A stretch of 56,911 nt of DNA from Bacteroidaceae bacterium (GTDB lineage Bacteria; Bacteroidota; Bacteroidia; Bacteroidales; Bacteroidaceae). The translations under genes and the position numbers were made by a program. The notes beneath the pieces were generated by a model. It was not told where the DNA came from. It saw only the letters and a list, made by a program, of their open reading frames with translations, and did not search any database. The DNA is taken from the NCBI GenBank assembly GCA_017509605.1, contig JAFWPH010000022.1, positions 1-56,911 of the forward strand, in the 5' to 3' direction. Positions 16,638 through 25,526 of this stretch are shown here, in pieces. Each line of letters begins with the position of its first letter. Position 1 is the first letter of the stretch.

Positions 16638-18020
16638 ATGCTGCAGTCGATTAGCGATTTCATCTGGACATATATCCTGCTGGCCGTTCTGGTGGGGTGC
16701 GGACTCTACTTCAGTGTTCGCACGCGTTTCGTGCAGTTCCGGTTCATTGGAGAGATGTTCCGGCTGTTGGGAGAGGGGGCTGTATCAGGCACCAAAGGCA
16801 AGCACATCAATTCGTTCCAGGCTTTCGCTGTGTCGGTAGCAACAAGGGTAGGGACGGGCAACCTTGCAGGTGTGGCCACAGCTATTGTCTTGGGCGGTCC
16901 AGGAGCCGTGTTCTGGATGTGGTTGATTGCACTCATCGGATCTGCCACCGCTTTTGTGGAATCTACACTTGCACAACTTTTTAAGAGAAAAAGCACCGAT
17001 TCTTTCATCGGTGGCCCTGCATTCTATATTCTTCATGGCTTGCACAGCAAGTGGATGTCGCGCCTATTCGCCGTCATGCTGATCATCACCTTCGGCCTTT
17101 CCTACAACTCCATACAAAGCAACACCATCTGCAATGCCATGGACGAGGCGTTTGGTTTCGACCCGATGGTTGTCGGCATCGTGCTGACCGCCCTGTCATT
17201 GTTGGTCGTTTTCGGAGGCATCCAGCGTGTGGCGAAGGTGAGCAGTGTGGTTGTGCCAGTGATGGCGATTGGCTATTTCCTCTTGGCCTTCTTTGTGGTA
17301 GTTGCCAACATCCGTTTGTTGCCCGATGTCTTCCGGCTGATTTTCAGCAATGCCTTCGGTGTCCATCAGGTGGCCGGCGGCGGCATCGGTGCCACGATGC
17401 TCTATGGCATCAAGCGCGGTTTGTTCAGCAATGAGGCCGGCGAGGGCTCAGCACCCAATGTGGCGGCAACAGCAGCAGTGAGCCATCCCGTGAAACAAGG
17501 TCTGATCCAGGCGCTCGGAGTCTTTACCGACACCCTGCTCGTATGCAGTTGCACGGCATTCATCATCCTGGTGAGCGGACTGTATTCAACCCCAGAACTT
17601 AACGGCATACGACTGACGCAGCAGGCGCTGCATTCGGAAATAGGAGATGTCGGCACATACTTCATCGCCGCCGCTATCCTGTTGTTCGCTTTCAGCAGCA
17701 TTATCGGCAACTACTATTATGGAGAGGCCAATATCCGTTTCCTGACGGCTAAACGCAGTGTGCTGACACTTTACAGACTGCTTTCAGGAGGAGCGATGCT
17801 GATGTTCGGCGCGTTGGCGACACTCGAGATCGTATGGGACCTCGGCGATGTCTGCATGGCGTTGCTGACGGCCTGCAACCTTGTGGCCATCGTCTTGCTG
17901 GGGCGTTATGCCTTTCGTCTGCTCGACGATTACATCCGACAGAAACGTGAGGGCAAGAATCCCACCTTCAATATCTCCACATTGCCCGAAATCAAGGACG
18001 ATGTGGAATGCTGGGGATGA
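16638..18020 (+). CDS. Sodium:alanine (AGCS family) symporter
   Basis: A 460-residue inner-membrane protein of the alanine-or-glycine:cation symporter family, which imports small amino acids with sodium. About 10-11 hydrophobic segments are visible, along with the family signatures AVSVATRVGTGNLAGVATAI, FVESTLAQLFK and YGIKRGLFSNEAGEGSAPNV. The length is normal. It begins immediately after a repeat block and has no obvious ribosome-binding site, as is usual here. The stop is 39 bases before the GH30 gene, so the two may be co-transcribed, although their functions are unrelated. Confidence 0.93.
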   Translation: MLQSISDFIWTYILLAVLVGCGLYFSVRTRFVQFRFIGEMFRLLGEGAVSGTKGKHINSFQAFAVSVATRVGTGNLAGVATAIVLGGPGAVFWMWLIALIGSATAFVESTLAQLFKRKSTDSFIGGPAFYILHGLHSKWMSRLFAVMLIITFGLSYNSIQSNTICNAMDEAFGFDPMVVGIVLTALSLLVVFGGIQRVAKVSSVVVPVMAIGYFLLAFFVVVANIRLLPDVFRLIFSNAFGVHQVAGGGIGATMLYGIKRGLFSNEAGEGSAPNVAATAAVSHPVKQGLIQALGVFTDTLLVCSCTAFIILVSGLYSTPELNGIRLTQQALHSEIGDVGTYFIAAAILLFAFSSIIGNYYYGEANIRFLTAKRSVLTLYRLLSGGAMLMFGALATLEIVWDLGDVCMALLTACNLVAIVLLGRYAFRLLDDYIRQKREGKNPTFNISTLPEIKDDVECWG

Positions 18021-18059
18021 GGACACGATTAAACAGATAACCCAAAAAACGAGATAACG

Positions 18060-20564
18060 ATGAAGAATACAAAGAAAAACGCGGGCAATCCGCTTCAAGA
18101 CAGCAAACGTTTCTGGCTGTTGCTGATGTCTTGTTTGGTCAGTACAGTCCTTTGGGGACAGACTGAGTTTAAAGAGCCTACCAAGGTCTTTCTGATGCAC
18201 AGTAGTGGCAACCATCTGGAGATGGGTTCTGATGGAGGTGGATGGATAGAGGCCCCGACAAAGAGCAACCCCCAGATGCTTACTTTTATACCCGACGGAC
18301 AGGGCTTCTACAATATCCAGGCTGGCGATGAGCCGCTTTTCCTCTCCTTCGCCAGTCCGTGGAACTCCAAGTTCATAACCGACCCTTCATTGGATGAGAC
18401 CAAGTTCATCATTGAGCCTGCATCATCCCAATTTGTGAAACTCCGCTGTAAGGCCAACGACAGATGTTTGGGCACCGACAGCAACGACGGACACAACAAG
18501 GTTTATACCGACAAGGACGGAAACGACATCAAGCACCTTTGGTACTTCAGCGACAATGTGCGACAGAATCCGCCTTCCGACACCAAGAACTATATGGTCA
18601 ATCCTTTTGTCGTACGCCAGCATTTCGAAGGGTGGGGAGTCTCACTTTGCTGGTGGGCTGGACAGTGTGGTAAATGGTCGGACCAGAAGATTGACGAAAT
18701 CATAGAGTGGATGGTCAGCCCCACAGGACTCAACTACAACCATTTCCGTTATAACATCGGTGGTGGTGACGACCCCAATTGGACACATTGCAACCCCCAT
18801 CACATGGGAGGAGGAAAAGGACTGCGTGCAGAGATGGAAGGTTTCAAAGACTTCTCAGGCGACACCTACCATTGGGACCGTGACGCTGCTCAGCGCAAGA
18901 TCATGCTGAAGATCAAGGAGAAGCGTCCAGACGCCATCTTTGAGGCGTTCAGCAACTCATGCCCATACTACATGACTTACAGCGGTTGCGTCAGCGGCAA
19001 CTCCGATGGTGGCAAGGACAACCTCAAACCAGAATACTATGAGGAGTTCGCCCATTACCTCGTTGATGTTTGCAAGCATTATAAGGACGAGTACGGCATC
19101 GAGTTCAAGACACTTGAGCCTTTCAATGAATCCGTCACCAATTTCTGGTACGCCAGTGGACCACAAGAGGGATGCCATTTCGACTATGAGTCGCAAATCA
19201 AGTTCATCAAAGTGCTTTCACCCATTTTGAAAGAGTCAGGACTTAACACCATTATCTCAGCTGCCGACGAGACAAACGTTGGTTTGGCTGTCGAAGGAAT
19301 GAAACGCTATATTGCCGATGGAGTGGATAAACTTGTAGGACAGTGGAACACACATACCTATTCTGGTAACAATGTGGACCGTGCCCGCTTCAGCCAACTC
19401 GCACATCAAACGGGCAAACCATTGTGGATGAGTGAGGTGGGCTCTGGAGGAAACGGCATCGGCGGCAACCTCAGCCTCACCCAGAAACTGTTCGACGACA
19501 TGCGCTACATCCAACCCGAGGCGTGGATTGACTGGCAGTATATGGAGGAAGCCAACGACCAGTGGTGCACCATCAGAGGCAGTTTCGCCAACCAGTCTTA
19601 CTATAAAGTGAAGAACTTCTACGTGCGTCAGCAGTGCTCACGCTTCATCAAGAAAGGCTACGACATTATCGCTTCTCCTTGTCCGCAGTCACTGGCTGCC
19701 ATCAACCCCACACGCGACACACTTGTCATCGTGGCACTCAACGAGGGTTTCACCGCCACTCACAACATCGACTTGTCACTTTTCAGCCAGTTGCCGTCAC
19801 GCAATAGCATCCGCGCCTATCGTACATCTGAAAGCGAGAACCTTGTCAATGCCCTTGGCAGTGTCAGTGTCGTCGGCGACACGCTTACTTTGAAATTGCC
19901 TACACAGAGCATCACGACGTTGTTGATTCCTTGCAAAGTTGCCGACTTTGAAGAGGGATCCATTCTTGCTGATGGCTGTGAATACCTTATCATTCCGCGT
20001 CAGGAAACAGCAAGAGCGATAACTGCCAATAGCTCTAAAGTGACCGTCGAGGATATTGATTACGGACCAGCGCAACGATGGACCCTGACTGATGAGGGAA
20101 ATGGTGTCTATAGCTTGCGTAATGCCAAGGGACTGCGACTGACTTCTCACAGACATACAGGTAGTTCGTCGCTCAATGCACAATCAACCAAAGGCAGTGG
20201 GCAGAACTACCTTATTGAACTGACAGACATTGCCAACTACAGGATCTTGGTCAAAGAATATCCTCAATATGCCCTTGACCTTTCCAATGCATCGTCAAAT
20301 GCCGGTACTACTGTTGGCACATGGTCATATACTGAGGGCAGCACCACACCCACACATCGCCAATGGATGCTCTTCCCGCTTAAAGCACCCAATCAAGAAG
20401 TCAATGCCATCAATCAAGTGATGGAGGATGCTACAACGGCCAACTCCGCCAAAGATCATGGCGTTTACGACCTCTCTGGCCGCCGTGTGGCTGATGACTC
20501 TGACGAATCCCGTCTGGCCAAAGGCATCTACATCAAGAACGGTAAGAAGATAGTGTTGCCTTGA
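18060..20564 (+). CDS. Secreted GH30 endo-beta-1,6-galactanase-like enzyme with ricin-type domains
   Basis: An 834-residue secreted enzyme. The signal peptide runs to about residue 33 (VLWGQ). An N-terminal ricin/beta-trefoil-like region (about 40-165) precedes a GH30 barrel (about 180-530): HFEGWGVSLCWWA, HFRYNIGGG, the acid/base Glu357 in LEPFNES and the nucleophile Glu459 in LWMSEVGSGG. A beta-sandwich and a second ricin-like domain (about 650-780) follow, then the C-terminal tag VYDLSGRRV...KGIYIKNGKK. The FEGWG-S-CWWA and LEPFNE blocks resemble GH30 beta-1,6-galactanases (subfamily 5). That would suit arabinogalactan side chains; other GH30 activities are not ruled out. Confidence 0.85.
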   Translation: MKNTKKNAGNPLQDSKRFWLLLMSCLVSTVLWGQTEFKEPTKVFLMHSSGNHLEMGSDGGGWIEAPTKSNPQMLTFIPDGQGFYNIQAGDEPLFLSFASPWNSKFITDPSLDETKFIIEPASSQFVKLRCKANDRCLGTDSNDGHNKVYTDKDGNDIKHLWYFSDNVRQNPPSDTKNYMVNPFVVRQHFEGWGVSLCWWAGQCGKWSDQKIDEIIEWMVSPTGLNYNHFRYNIGGGDDPNWTHCNPHHMGGGKGLRAEMEGFKDFSGDTYHWDRDAAQRKIMLKIKEKRPDAIFEAFSNSCPYYMTYSGCVSGNSDGGKDNLKPEYYEEFAHYLVDVCKHYKDEYGIEFKTLEPFNESVTNFWYASGPQEGCHFDYESQIKFIKVLSPILKESGLNTIISAADETNVGLAVEGMKRYIADGVDKLVGQWNTHTYSGNNVDRARFSQLAHQTGKPLWMSEVGSGGNGIGGNLSLTQKLFDDMRYIQPEAWIDWQYMEEANDQWCTIRGSFANQSYYKVKNFYVRQQCSRFIKKGYDIIASPCPQSLAAINPTRDTLVIVALNEGFTATHNIDLSLFSQLPSRNSIRAYRTSESENLVNALGSVSVVGDTLTLKLPTQSITTLLIPCKVADFEEGSILADGCEYLIIPRQETARAITANSSKVTVEDIDYGPAQRWTLTDEGNGVYSLRNAKGLRLTSHRHTGSSSLNAQSTKGSGQNYLIELTDIANYRILVKEYPQYALDLSNASSNAGTTVGTWSYTEGSTTPTHRQWMLFPLKAPNQEVNAINQVMEDATTANSAKDHGVYDLSGRRVADDSDESRLAKGIYIKNGKKIVLP

Positions 20565-20586
20565 TTTAGTGGAAGGATATATAATC

Positions 20587-20762
20587 GGAAGTTAATTCGC
20601 TGCGCTCATGGGAGTTAAAAAGGGAGTTAATTCGCTGCGCTCATGGAAGTTAAAAAGGACGTTAGGATTGCTGGCAGTATCAAGCCTTCTGCAAACCTAT
20701 CGTCCTGCGCGAAGCGCATAACTCCCTCTTTAACTCCCTCTTTAACTCCCCCTTTAACTCTC
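20587..20762 (+). repeat. Modular fold-back repeat, copy 2 of the unique-core type
   Basis: Same order as copy 1: two GTTAATTCGCTGCGCTCAT modules, GGACGTTAGG (20657-20666), a 29-nt core, CCTATCGTCC (20696-20705), the hairpin TGCGC-GAA-GCGCA (20706-20718) and AACTCCCTCTTT dodecamers to about 20762. It fills most of the 259-base gap after the GH30 gene. Confidence 0.9.
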
Positions 20763-20823
20763 ATTAATGACTTGCTAAACTTGAACAGAATATTATTAAC
20801 CTAACATATTAAACCTGATAGAT

Positions 20824-21891
20824 ATGAAGAAACTTATGCTTTTCTTATTGGCACTTTTGCCAATTGTAGCCAATGCCCAGCAGAAACTGTCGGTTGACCA
20901 AGTGAAATCACAGTGGCAGGCACGCAACTTGAAAGTGGAGGTGGAAAGGCCGAATATCCTCCAACTTGTCCAGACTTTCCAGAACGCTTTCCCTACGTAT
21001 TCGGGGGGCGAACTCATCAAATTCTCGAAATCCAAAACACCATACGAGAATAATGACAAAATAGTGGATCTGAGAAATGGTTATGTCTTGTATTCGGAAG
21101 ACGACCCTGATTCCGACAACGACGAGCAGATGCAAGCCTGTGTGTGGCGCCGCTCCAATGGCCATAGCCTTTTCGCTGTCAATCTCCACCGCTTCTCGAA
21201 CGAGATCGACGTCACCTGTTTTTACGACTACAACCCGCAGACCAAGACCTTGTCGCCAGATAAGAGCTTGTCCCAGTTCTTCACGCCATCTTTCCCTGGC
21301 TACAACTATAGGGTGTTTTTGCCACAGCACGGAAAGAACGTGGAAATCAAGGAGGTCTTTGGTTATCTGACCATCACTCACACCTATTCGTGGGACGGAA
21401 TGCGTCCTGTGAATCCACAGACATCCATCGAACGCTTTGATTCTTATCAGGCCACTTTTGCCGAGAAGGTCTTTTTTGCGGATGAGCATCCTCTGACGAA
21501 GTACGCGATGATAGACGTGGATAAGGACGGTTTTCCCGAATTATGGCTCAGTTCGGACGACGACTCTTATCAGGCAGTTTTTGCTGTCAAACTGACCATG
21601 GACTATGTGGGCGGACAGGATGACCGCACCACCTTGAGTTTCTACAAGGGAGCTGTCTGCACTTCCGGTCACTGCGGTGCTGGTTGCATGTCGGCCATTT
21701 ACCGTACGGTGAAAGAAAGCGCTTACGGGTCAACGCTGATGGATATTCAGGAGTACGACAATTCAAAAGATGACTTCGGTCCCAGTCAATTCACGCTCGA
21801 CGGTGAGGAGATTTCCGAGAGCAAAGGAGAGGCATTTGTCCGTAAGTTGGGTGGTGAGATCACCTTCCAACCACGCTGGAAGAACCTTTAG
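20824..21891 (+). CDS. Secreted hypothetical protein with a calcium-loop-like motif
   Basis: A 355-residue protein with a clear signal peptide (LLALLPIVANAQ). I do not recognise a family. A DVDKDGFPELWL segment near residue 237 has the D-x-D-x-D-G pattern of calcium-binding EF/FG-GAP-type loops, common in Bacteroidetes proteins that report on an element's state. Four cysteines cluster at CTSGHCGAGC. It stands alone between two repeat blocks, so neighbours give no role. Confidence 0.8.
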   Translation: MKKLMLFLLALLPIVANAQQKLSVDQVKSQWQARNLKVEVERPNILQLVQTFQNAFPTYSGGELIKFSKSKTPYENNDKIVDLRNGYVLYSEDDPDSDNDEQMQACVWRRSNGHSLFAVNLHRFSNEIDVTCFYDYNPQTKTLSPDKSLSQFFTPSFPGYNYRVFLPQHGKNVEIKEVFGYLTITHTYSWDGMRPVNPQTSIERFDSYQATFAEKVFFADEHPLTKYAMIDVDKDGFPELWLSSDDDSYQAVFAVKLTMDYVGGQDDRTTLSFYKGAVCTSGHCGAGCMSAIYRTVKESAYGSTLMDIQEYDNSKDDFGPSQFTLDGEEISESKGEAFVRKLGGEITFQPRWKNL

Positions 21892-22036
21892 TTAGGCATT
21901 AGGCTTTAGGCATTAGCCTCAATGGTCCATGGTCAATGTTCAATGGTCCATGGTCCATGTTCAATGAACAACCTGCCGTCCATTTTAACTCCCTTTTTAA
22001 CTCCCTCTTTAACTCCCTTTTTAACTCCCTCTTAAC
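21892..22036 (+). repeat. Eleven in-phase heptamers followed by AACTCCC dodecamers
   Basis: From 21892 to 21968 every unit is exactly 7 bp: TTAGGCA, TTAGGCT, TTAGGCA, TTAGCCT, CAATGGT, CCATGGT, CAATGTT, CAATGGT, CCATGGT, CCATGTT, CAATGAA. Two word families share one phase. CCTGCCGTCC and four AACTCCC-type dodecamers follow up to about 22036. The GH2 ATG is 30 bases further on. Confidence 0.9.
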
Positions 22037-22065
22037 AAATTTATTGAGTACAATAATTATTGATT

Positions 22066-24534
22066 ATGAAAAACCATTTTTGGCTTACACTTCTGTTTGT
22101 GCTGATTGCCCAAGTGGCATCGGCACAAGTGTCGTTTGGTGAGTCGCAACGCTTCAACGACGACTGGCTCTTTCTCCTCAGCGACGATCCCGCCATGGCG
22201 CGTCCTGCTTATGACGACACCTCGTTCCGGCGGCTCAACCTCCCTCACGACTGGTCCATCGAAGGACAACTCTCGCCCGACCTCGCCAGTTGCACGGGCT
22301 ACCTGCCCGGTGGCGTGGCATGGTATCGCAAGCATTTCGTCATTTACGACGATGCGCCTCTCCACTACATCTATTTTGAGGGAGTCTATAACCGCAGTGA
22401 AGTCTATCTCAACGGACATCTGCTCGGCAAGCGACCAAACGGTTATGCCTCGTTCCTTTACGACATGACACCCTATCTGAACGCTTCGGGCAAAGACAAT
22501 GTGCTGGCGGTCAGGGTGGACCACAGCAAGTATGCCGACTCCCGTTGGTACACAGGTTCAGGCATCTACCGTGATGTATGGATGGTCTCCTCTGGCAAGA
22601 CACACCTGAGCCAGTGGGGCAGCACCTATCGCTACACCCAGTCCACCGACGGCAAAGGGCAAGTGGAGGTGGATTATTCCATCGATGTGGATAAGAAAGA
22701 CCGGAAGAAACCCATGACGGTGAGCGTGGTGCTGAAAGACGCAGAAGGAAACGAGGTGGCATCAACCACCACCGGACAACTGCCGACTGTCAAGGATGGC
22801 AAGGTGAAAGGTACGGTGACGCTTCCCCTTGAACGACCCCATCTGTGGGACACACGCGATCCATATCTTTATACCCTTACAACCAACCTCAGCATGGAGG
22901 GCCGCCACATCGACGGCAATCAAATCAAGGCGGGCATGCGTACCCTGCGTTTTGATGCCAACACTGGATTCTGGTTGAACGGAAGGAACATGAAGGTGAA
23001 GGGCGTTTGCCTGCACCACGATGCAGGCGTGCTGGGTGCGGTGGTTCCACGCGAGGTGTGGTACCGTCGTGTCAAACAACTGCAGTCAATAGGTGCCAAT
23101 GCTATACGCATGAGCCATAACCCACAGTCGCCATGCCTCTACGACATCTGCGATGAACTCGGAATGCTCGTCATGGACGAGGCTTCTGATGAATGGGAGT
23201 TCCCCAAACGCAAATGGGTGAAAGGATGGAACCAAGGCGAGCCTTCCTACGACGGAACATTCGACTTCTTCGAGGAATGGATTGACCGCGACGTGGCCGA
23301 CATGGTGATGCGCGACCGAAACCATCCCTGCGTCTTCCTCTGGAGCATCGGCAACGAAGTTGATTATCCCAACGACCCTTATTCTCATCCCGTACTCGAC
23401 GGCACCACCATCAACCAACCCATGTTCGGCGGCTACAAACCCGACGCGCCCAATGCTGAGCGCATAGGCATCATCGCCAAGCGACTGTCGGCTGTGGTGA
23501 GGAGCATCGACAAATCGCGTCCCGTGACCGGTGCGTTGGCTGGAGTGGTGATGAGCAACCAGACGGCATATCCTGAAGCTATCGACGTCGTGGGGTATAA
23601 CTATACCGAGAACCGTTATGATGAGGACCACGCCACTTATCCCTCTCGCATCCTCTACGGCAGTGAGACCAGCACCGACTACAATGCCTGGAAAGCCTGC
23701 CGCGACAGAGACTTCATCTTCGGACAGTTCGTCTGGACGGGCACCGATTACCTGGGTGAGTCGGGACGATGGCCCTCAAGAGGTCTGAACACCGGACTCA
23801 TGAACTTCGCATCCGACCCGAAGGGACGCGGATGGTTCCATGCCGCCATCTGGCGAGAGGATCCCGTCACATATATCGGCACTTATCCCGCACCACAGCC
23901 ACGGACTGATGTGCAAGGACAAGGCCGTAGAGGTCGGGGCGGTAGAGGCAATTTCGTTTCCATTGATGCCAACGACGATTGGAACTACCAGGACGGATTC
24001 CGGGTGAGGGTAGTGTGCTACACCAACTCACCACAGGCTCGTTTATGGCTTAACGACAGCATCGTGGGGGAACTGAAGGCGATGAACGACACCACGGGCG
24101 TCATCTACTGGGATATACCCTACACAGCCGGCACACTGCGTGGAGAAGGTTGCGACAGCCAAGGACAACCACAGTCGTCCTACATCATCAAGACCTACTC
24201 CGAAGCCACTGCTTTGCGGGCGCAAGTGGAGGCTCTGGGCAACGGTTATGACTGTCAATGTCCGGGATTCGTCAGCCAGATCAGCATCAACATCGTGGAC
24301 AAGGACGGCAATCTGGTGAAGAACGCACGCAACGAAATCGCCTGCACCATCGATGGACCAGCTGAATTGCTCGGACTGGAGGGCAGCAACAACTCCGACA
24401 TGGGCGACTACCGCGACAACCGTCAGGCGGCCAACCGAGGCAGCCTCTTTGCCTATGTCCGCCGAATCGGAAAAGGACCCGTGACCGTGCGCTTCTCTGC
24501 CGACGGACTCACACCAGCTGAGGTAAATCCCTGA
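22066..24534 (+). CDS. Secreted GH2 beta-galactosidase-family enzyme
   Basis: An 822-residue exported protein (signal peptide 1-20; an in-frame TTG six bases upstream was not used). GH2 architecture: N-terminal jelly roll (about 27-175, LPHDWSIEG, WYRKHF, GVYNRSEVYLNG, TGSGIYRDVW), an immunoglobulin-like domain (180-300), and a TIM barrel with KGVCLHHDAGVLGA, the acid/base Glu431 in LWSIGNE and the nucleophile Glu534 in ILYGSET. C-terminal beta domains end at EVNP. An R/G-rich stretch (QGQGRRGRGGRG, about 617-628) interrupts the junction after the barrel. Members remove terminal beta-galactose or beta-glucuronic acid; galactose is my guess because of the neighbours. Confidence 0.9.
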   Translation: MKNHFWLTLLFVLIAQVASAQVSFGESQRFNDDWLFLLSDDPAMARPAYDDTSFRRLNLPHDWSIEGQLSPDLASCTGYLPGGVAWYRKHFVIYDDAPLHYIYFEGVYNRSEVYLNGHLLGKRPNGYASFLYDMTPYLNASGKDNVLAVRVDHSKYADSRWYTGSGIYRDVWMVSSGKTHLSQWGSTYRYTQSTDGKGQVEVDYSIDVDKKDRKKPMTVSVVLKDAEGNEVASTTTGQLPTVKDGKVKGTVTLPLERPHLWDTRDPYLYTLTTNLSMEGRHIDGNQIKAGMRTLRFDANTGFWLNGRNMKVKGVCLHHDAGVLGAVVPREVWYRRVKQLQSIGANAIRMSHNPQSPCLYDICDELGMLVMDEASDEWEFPKRKWVKGWNQGEPSYDGTFDFFEEWIDRDVADMVMRDRNHPCVFLWSIGNEVDYPNDPYSHPVLDGTTINQPMFGGYKPDAPNAERIGIIAKRLSAVVRSIDKSRPVTGALAGVVMSNQTAYPEAIDVVGYNYTENRYDEDHATYPSRILYGSETSTDYNAWKACRDRDFIFGQFVWTGTDYLGESGRWPSRGLNTGLMNFASDPKGRGWFHAAIWREDPVTYIGTYPAPQPRTDVQGQGRRGRGGRGNFVSIDANDDWNYQDGFRVRVVCYTNSPQARLWLNDSIVGELKAMNDTTGVIYWDIPYTAGTLRGEGCDSQGQPQSSYIIKTYSEATALRAQVEALGNGYDCQCPGFVSQISINIVDKDGNLVKNARNEIACTIDGPAELLGLEGSNNSDMGDYRDNRQAANRGSLFAYVRRIGKGPVTVRFSADGLTPAEVNP

Positions 24535-24543
24535 TTTTTAATT

Positions 24544-24731
24544 GGGAGTTAATTCGTTGCACTCATGGGAGTTAATAAGGAAGTTAATTCGCTACACTCA
24601 TGGGAGTTAAAAGGACGATAGGATTGCTGGCGGTATCAAGCCTTCTGCAAACCTATCGTCCTGCGCGAAGCGCATAACTTCCTCTTTAACTTTCTCTTTA
24701 ACTTCCCCTTTAACTTCCCCTTTAACTCCCA
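24544..24731 (+). repeat. Modular fold-back repeat, copy 3 with perfect inner arms
   Basis: Two GTTAATTCGYTRC modules, GGACGATAGG (24613-24622), a 29-nt core, the exact inverted partner CCTATCGTCC (24652-24661), the hairpin TGCGC-GAA-GCGCA (24662-24674) and AACTTCCCCTTT-type dodecamers to about 24731. It fills most of the 324-base gap before ung. The ung promoter is 47 bases downstream. Confidence 0.9.
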
Positions 24732-24777
24732 TTTCAGATTTTGCCCTTTCATTCTTTTATATTTCGGAGAATATGTT

Positions 24778-24785
24778 TAACTTTG
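24778..24785 (+). promoter_or_regulatory. -7 box upstream of ung
   Basis: TAACTTTG, a perfect TAnnTTTG match, 74 bases before the ung ATG and just after the repeat block. A TTTTGCC near 24740 is a weak -33 candidate. It probably drives ung and the overlapping phospholipase-D-like gene. Confidence 0.65.
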
Positions 24786-24858
24786 CAATTTAATAGGGGA
24801 ATAAGGCTGAAGGCCTATTCATAGTATTCCCCAATACCTAAGAAAAGATTTCTTTTAG

Positions 24859-25521
24859 ATGGAAGTGAGAATCGAGGAGAGTTGGAAGAGCAGGCTTCAG
24901 AGTGAGTTCGACAAGCCTTACTTCGCCCAACTTGTGTCGTTCGTGAGACAGGAGTATAGCCAGCACAAGTGCTATCCTCCCGCAAAACTTATCTTCAATG
25001 CCTTCGAACTTTGCCCGTTCGACAAGTTGAAAGTGGTGCTGCTGGGCCAGGATCCTTATCATGAGCCTGGTCAGGCTCACGGATTGTGCTTTTCCGTCAA
25101 CGACGGTGTGCCTTTTCCCCCGTCGTTGCTCAACATCTTCAAGGAAATCAAGGACGACTGCGGCACTGAAATTCCCACCAGTGGCAACTTGATGCGATGG
25201 GCGCGTCAGGGGGTGCTTCTGCTCAACGCCACACTCACCGTCCGTGAACATCAGGCTGGCTCACACCAACGTCAGGGCTGGGAAGCGTTCACTGATGCGG
25301 TGATCAGCACCATCAGCCGCGAGAAGGATCATGTGGTGTTCATCCTCTGGGGTTCTTATGCCCAGAGCAAGATGCCGCTGATTGACAAAACGCGTCATTT
25401 GGTGCTGCGTTCCTCTCATCCGTCACCGTTGTCGGCGTACAGGGGATTTTTTGGCAATCATCATTTCAGTCTTGCCAATCAGTATATTGTTCAGCACGGA
25501 GGTACAGAGATTGTATGGTAA
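24859..25521 (+). CDS. ung: Uracil-DNA glycosylase
   Basis: A 220-residue family-1 UDG that removes uracil from DNA at the start of base-excision repair. It shows the water-activating motif GQDPYH with Asp65, VPFPPSLLNIFKEI, LLLNATLTV and the minor-groove loop HPSPLS with His187. Length and motifs are complete. The next open frame overlaps its last bases, so both probably share the promoter at 24778. Confidence 0.97.
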   Translation: MEVRIEESWKSRLQSEFDKPYFAQLVSFVRQEYSQHKCYPPAKLIFNAFELCPFDKLKVVLLGQDPYHEPGQAHGLCFSVNDGVPFPPSLLNIFKEIKDDCGTEIPTSGNLMRWARQGVLLLNATLTVREHQAGSHQRQGWEAFTDAVISTISREKDHVVFILWGSYAQSKMPLIDKTRHLVLRSSHPSPLSAYRGFFGNHHFSLANQYIVQHGGTEIVW

Positions 25522-25526
25522 TTTAT

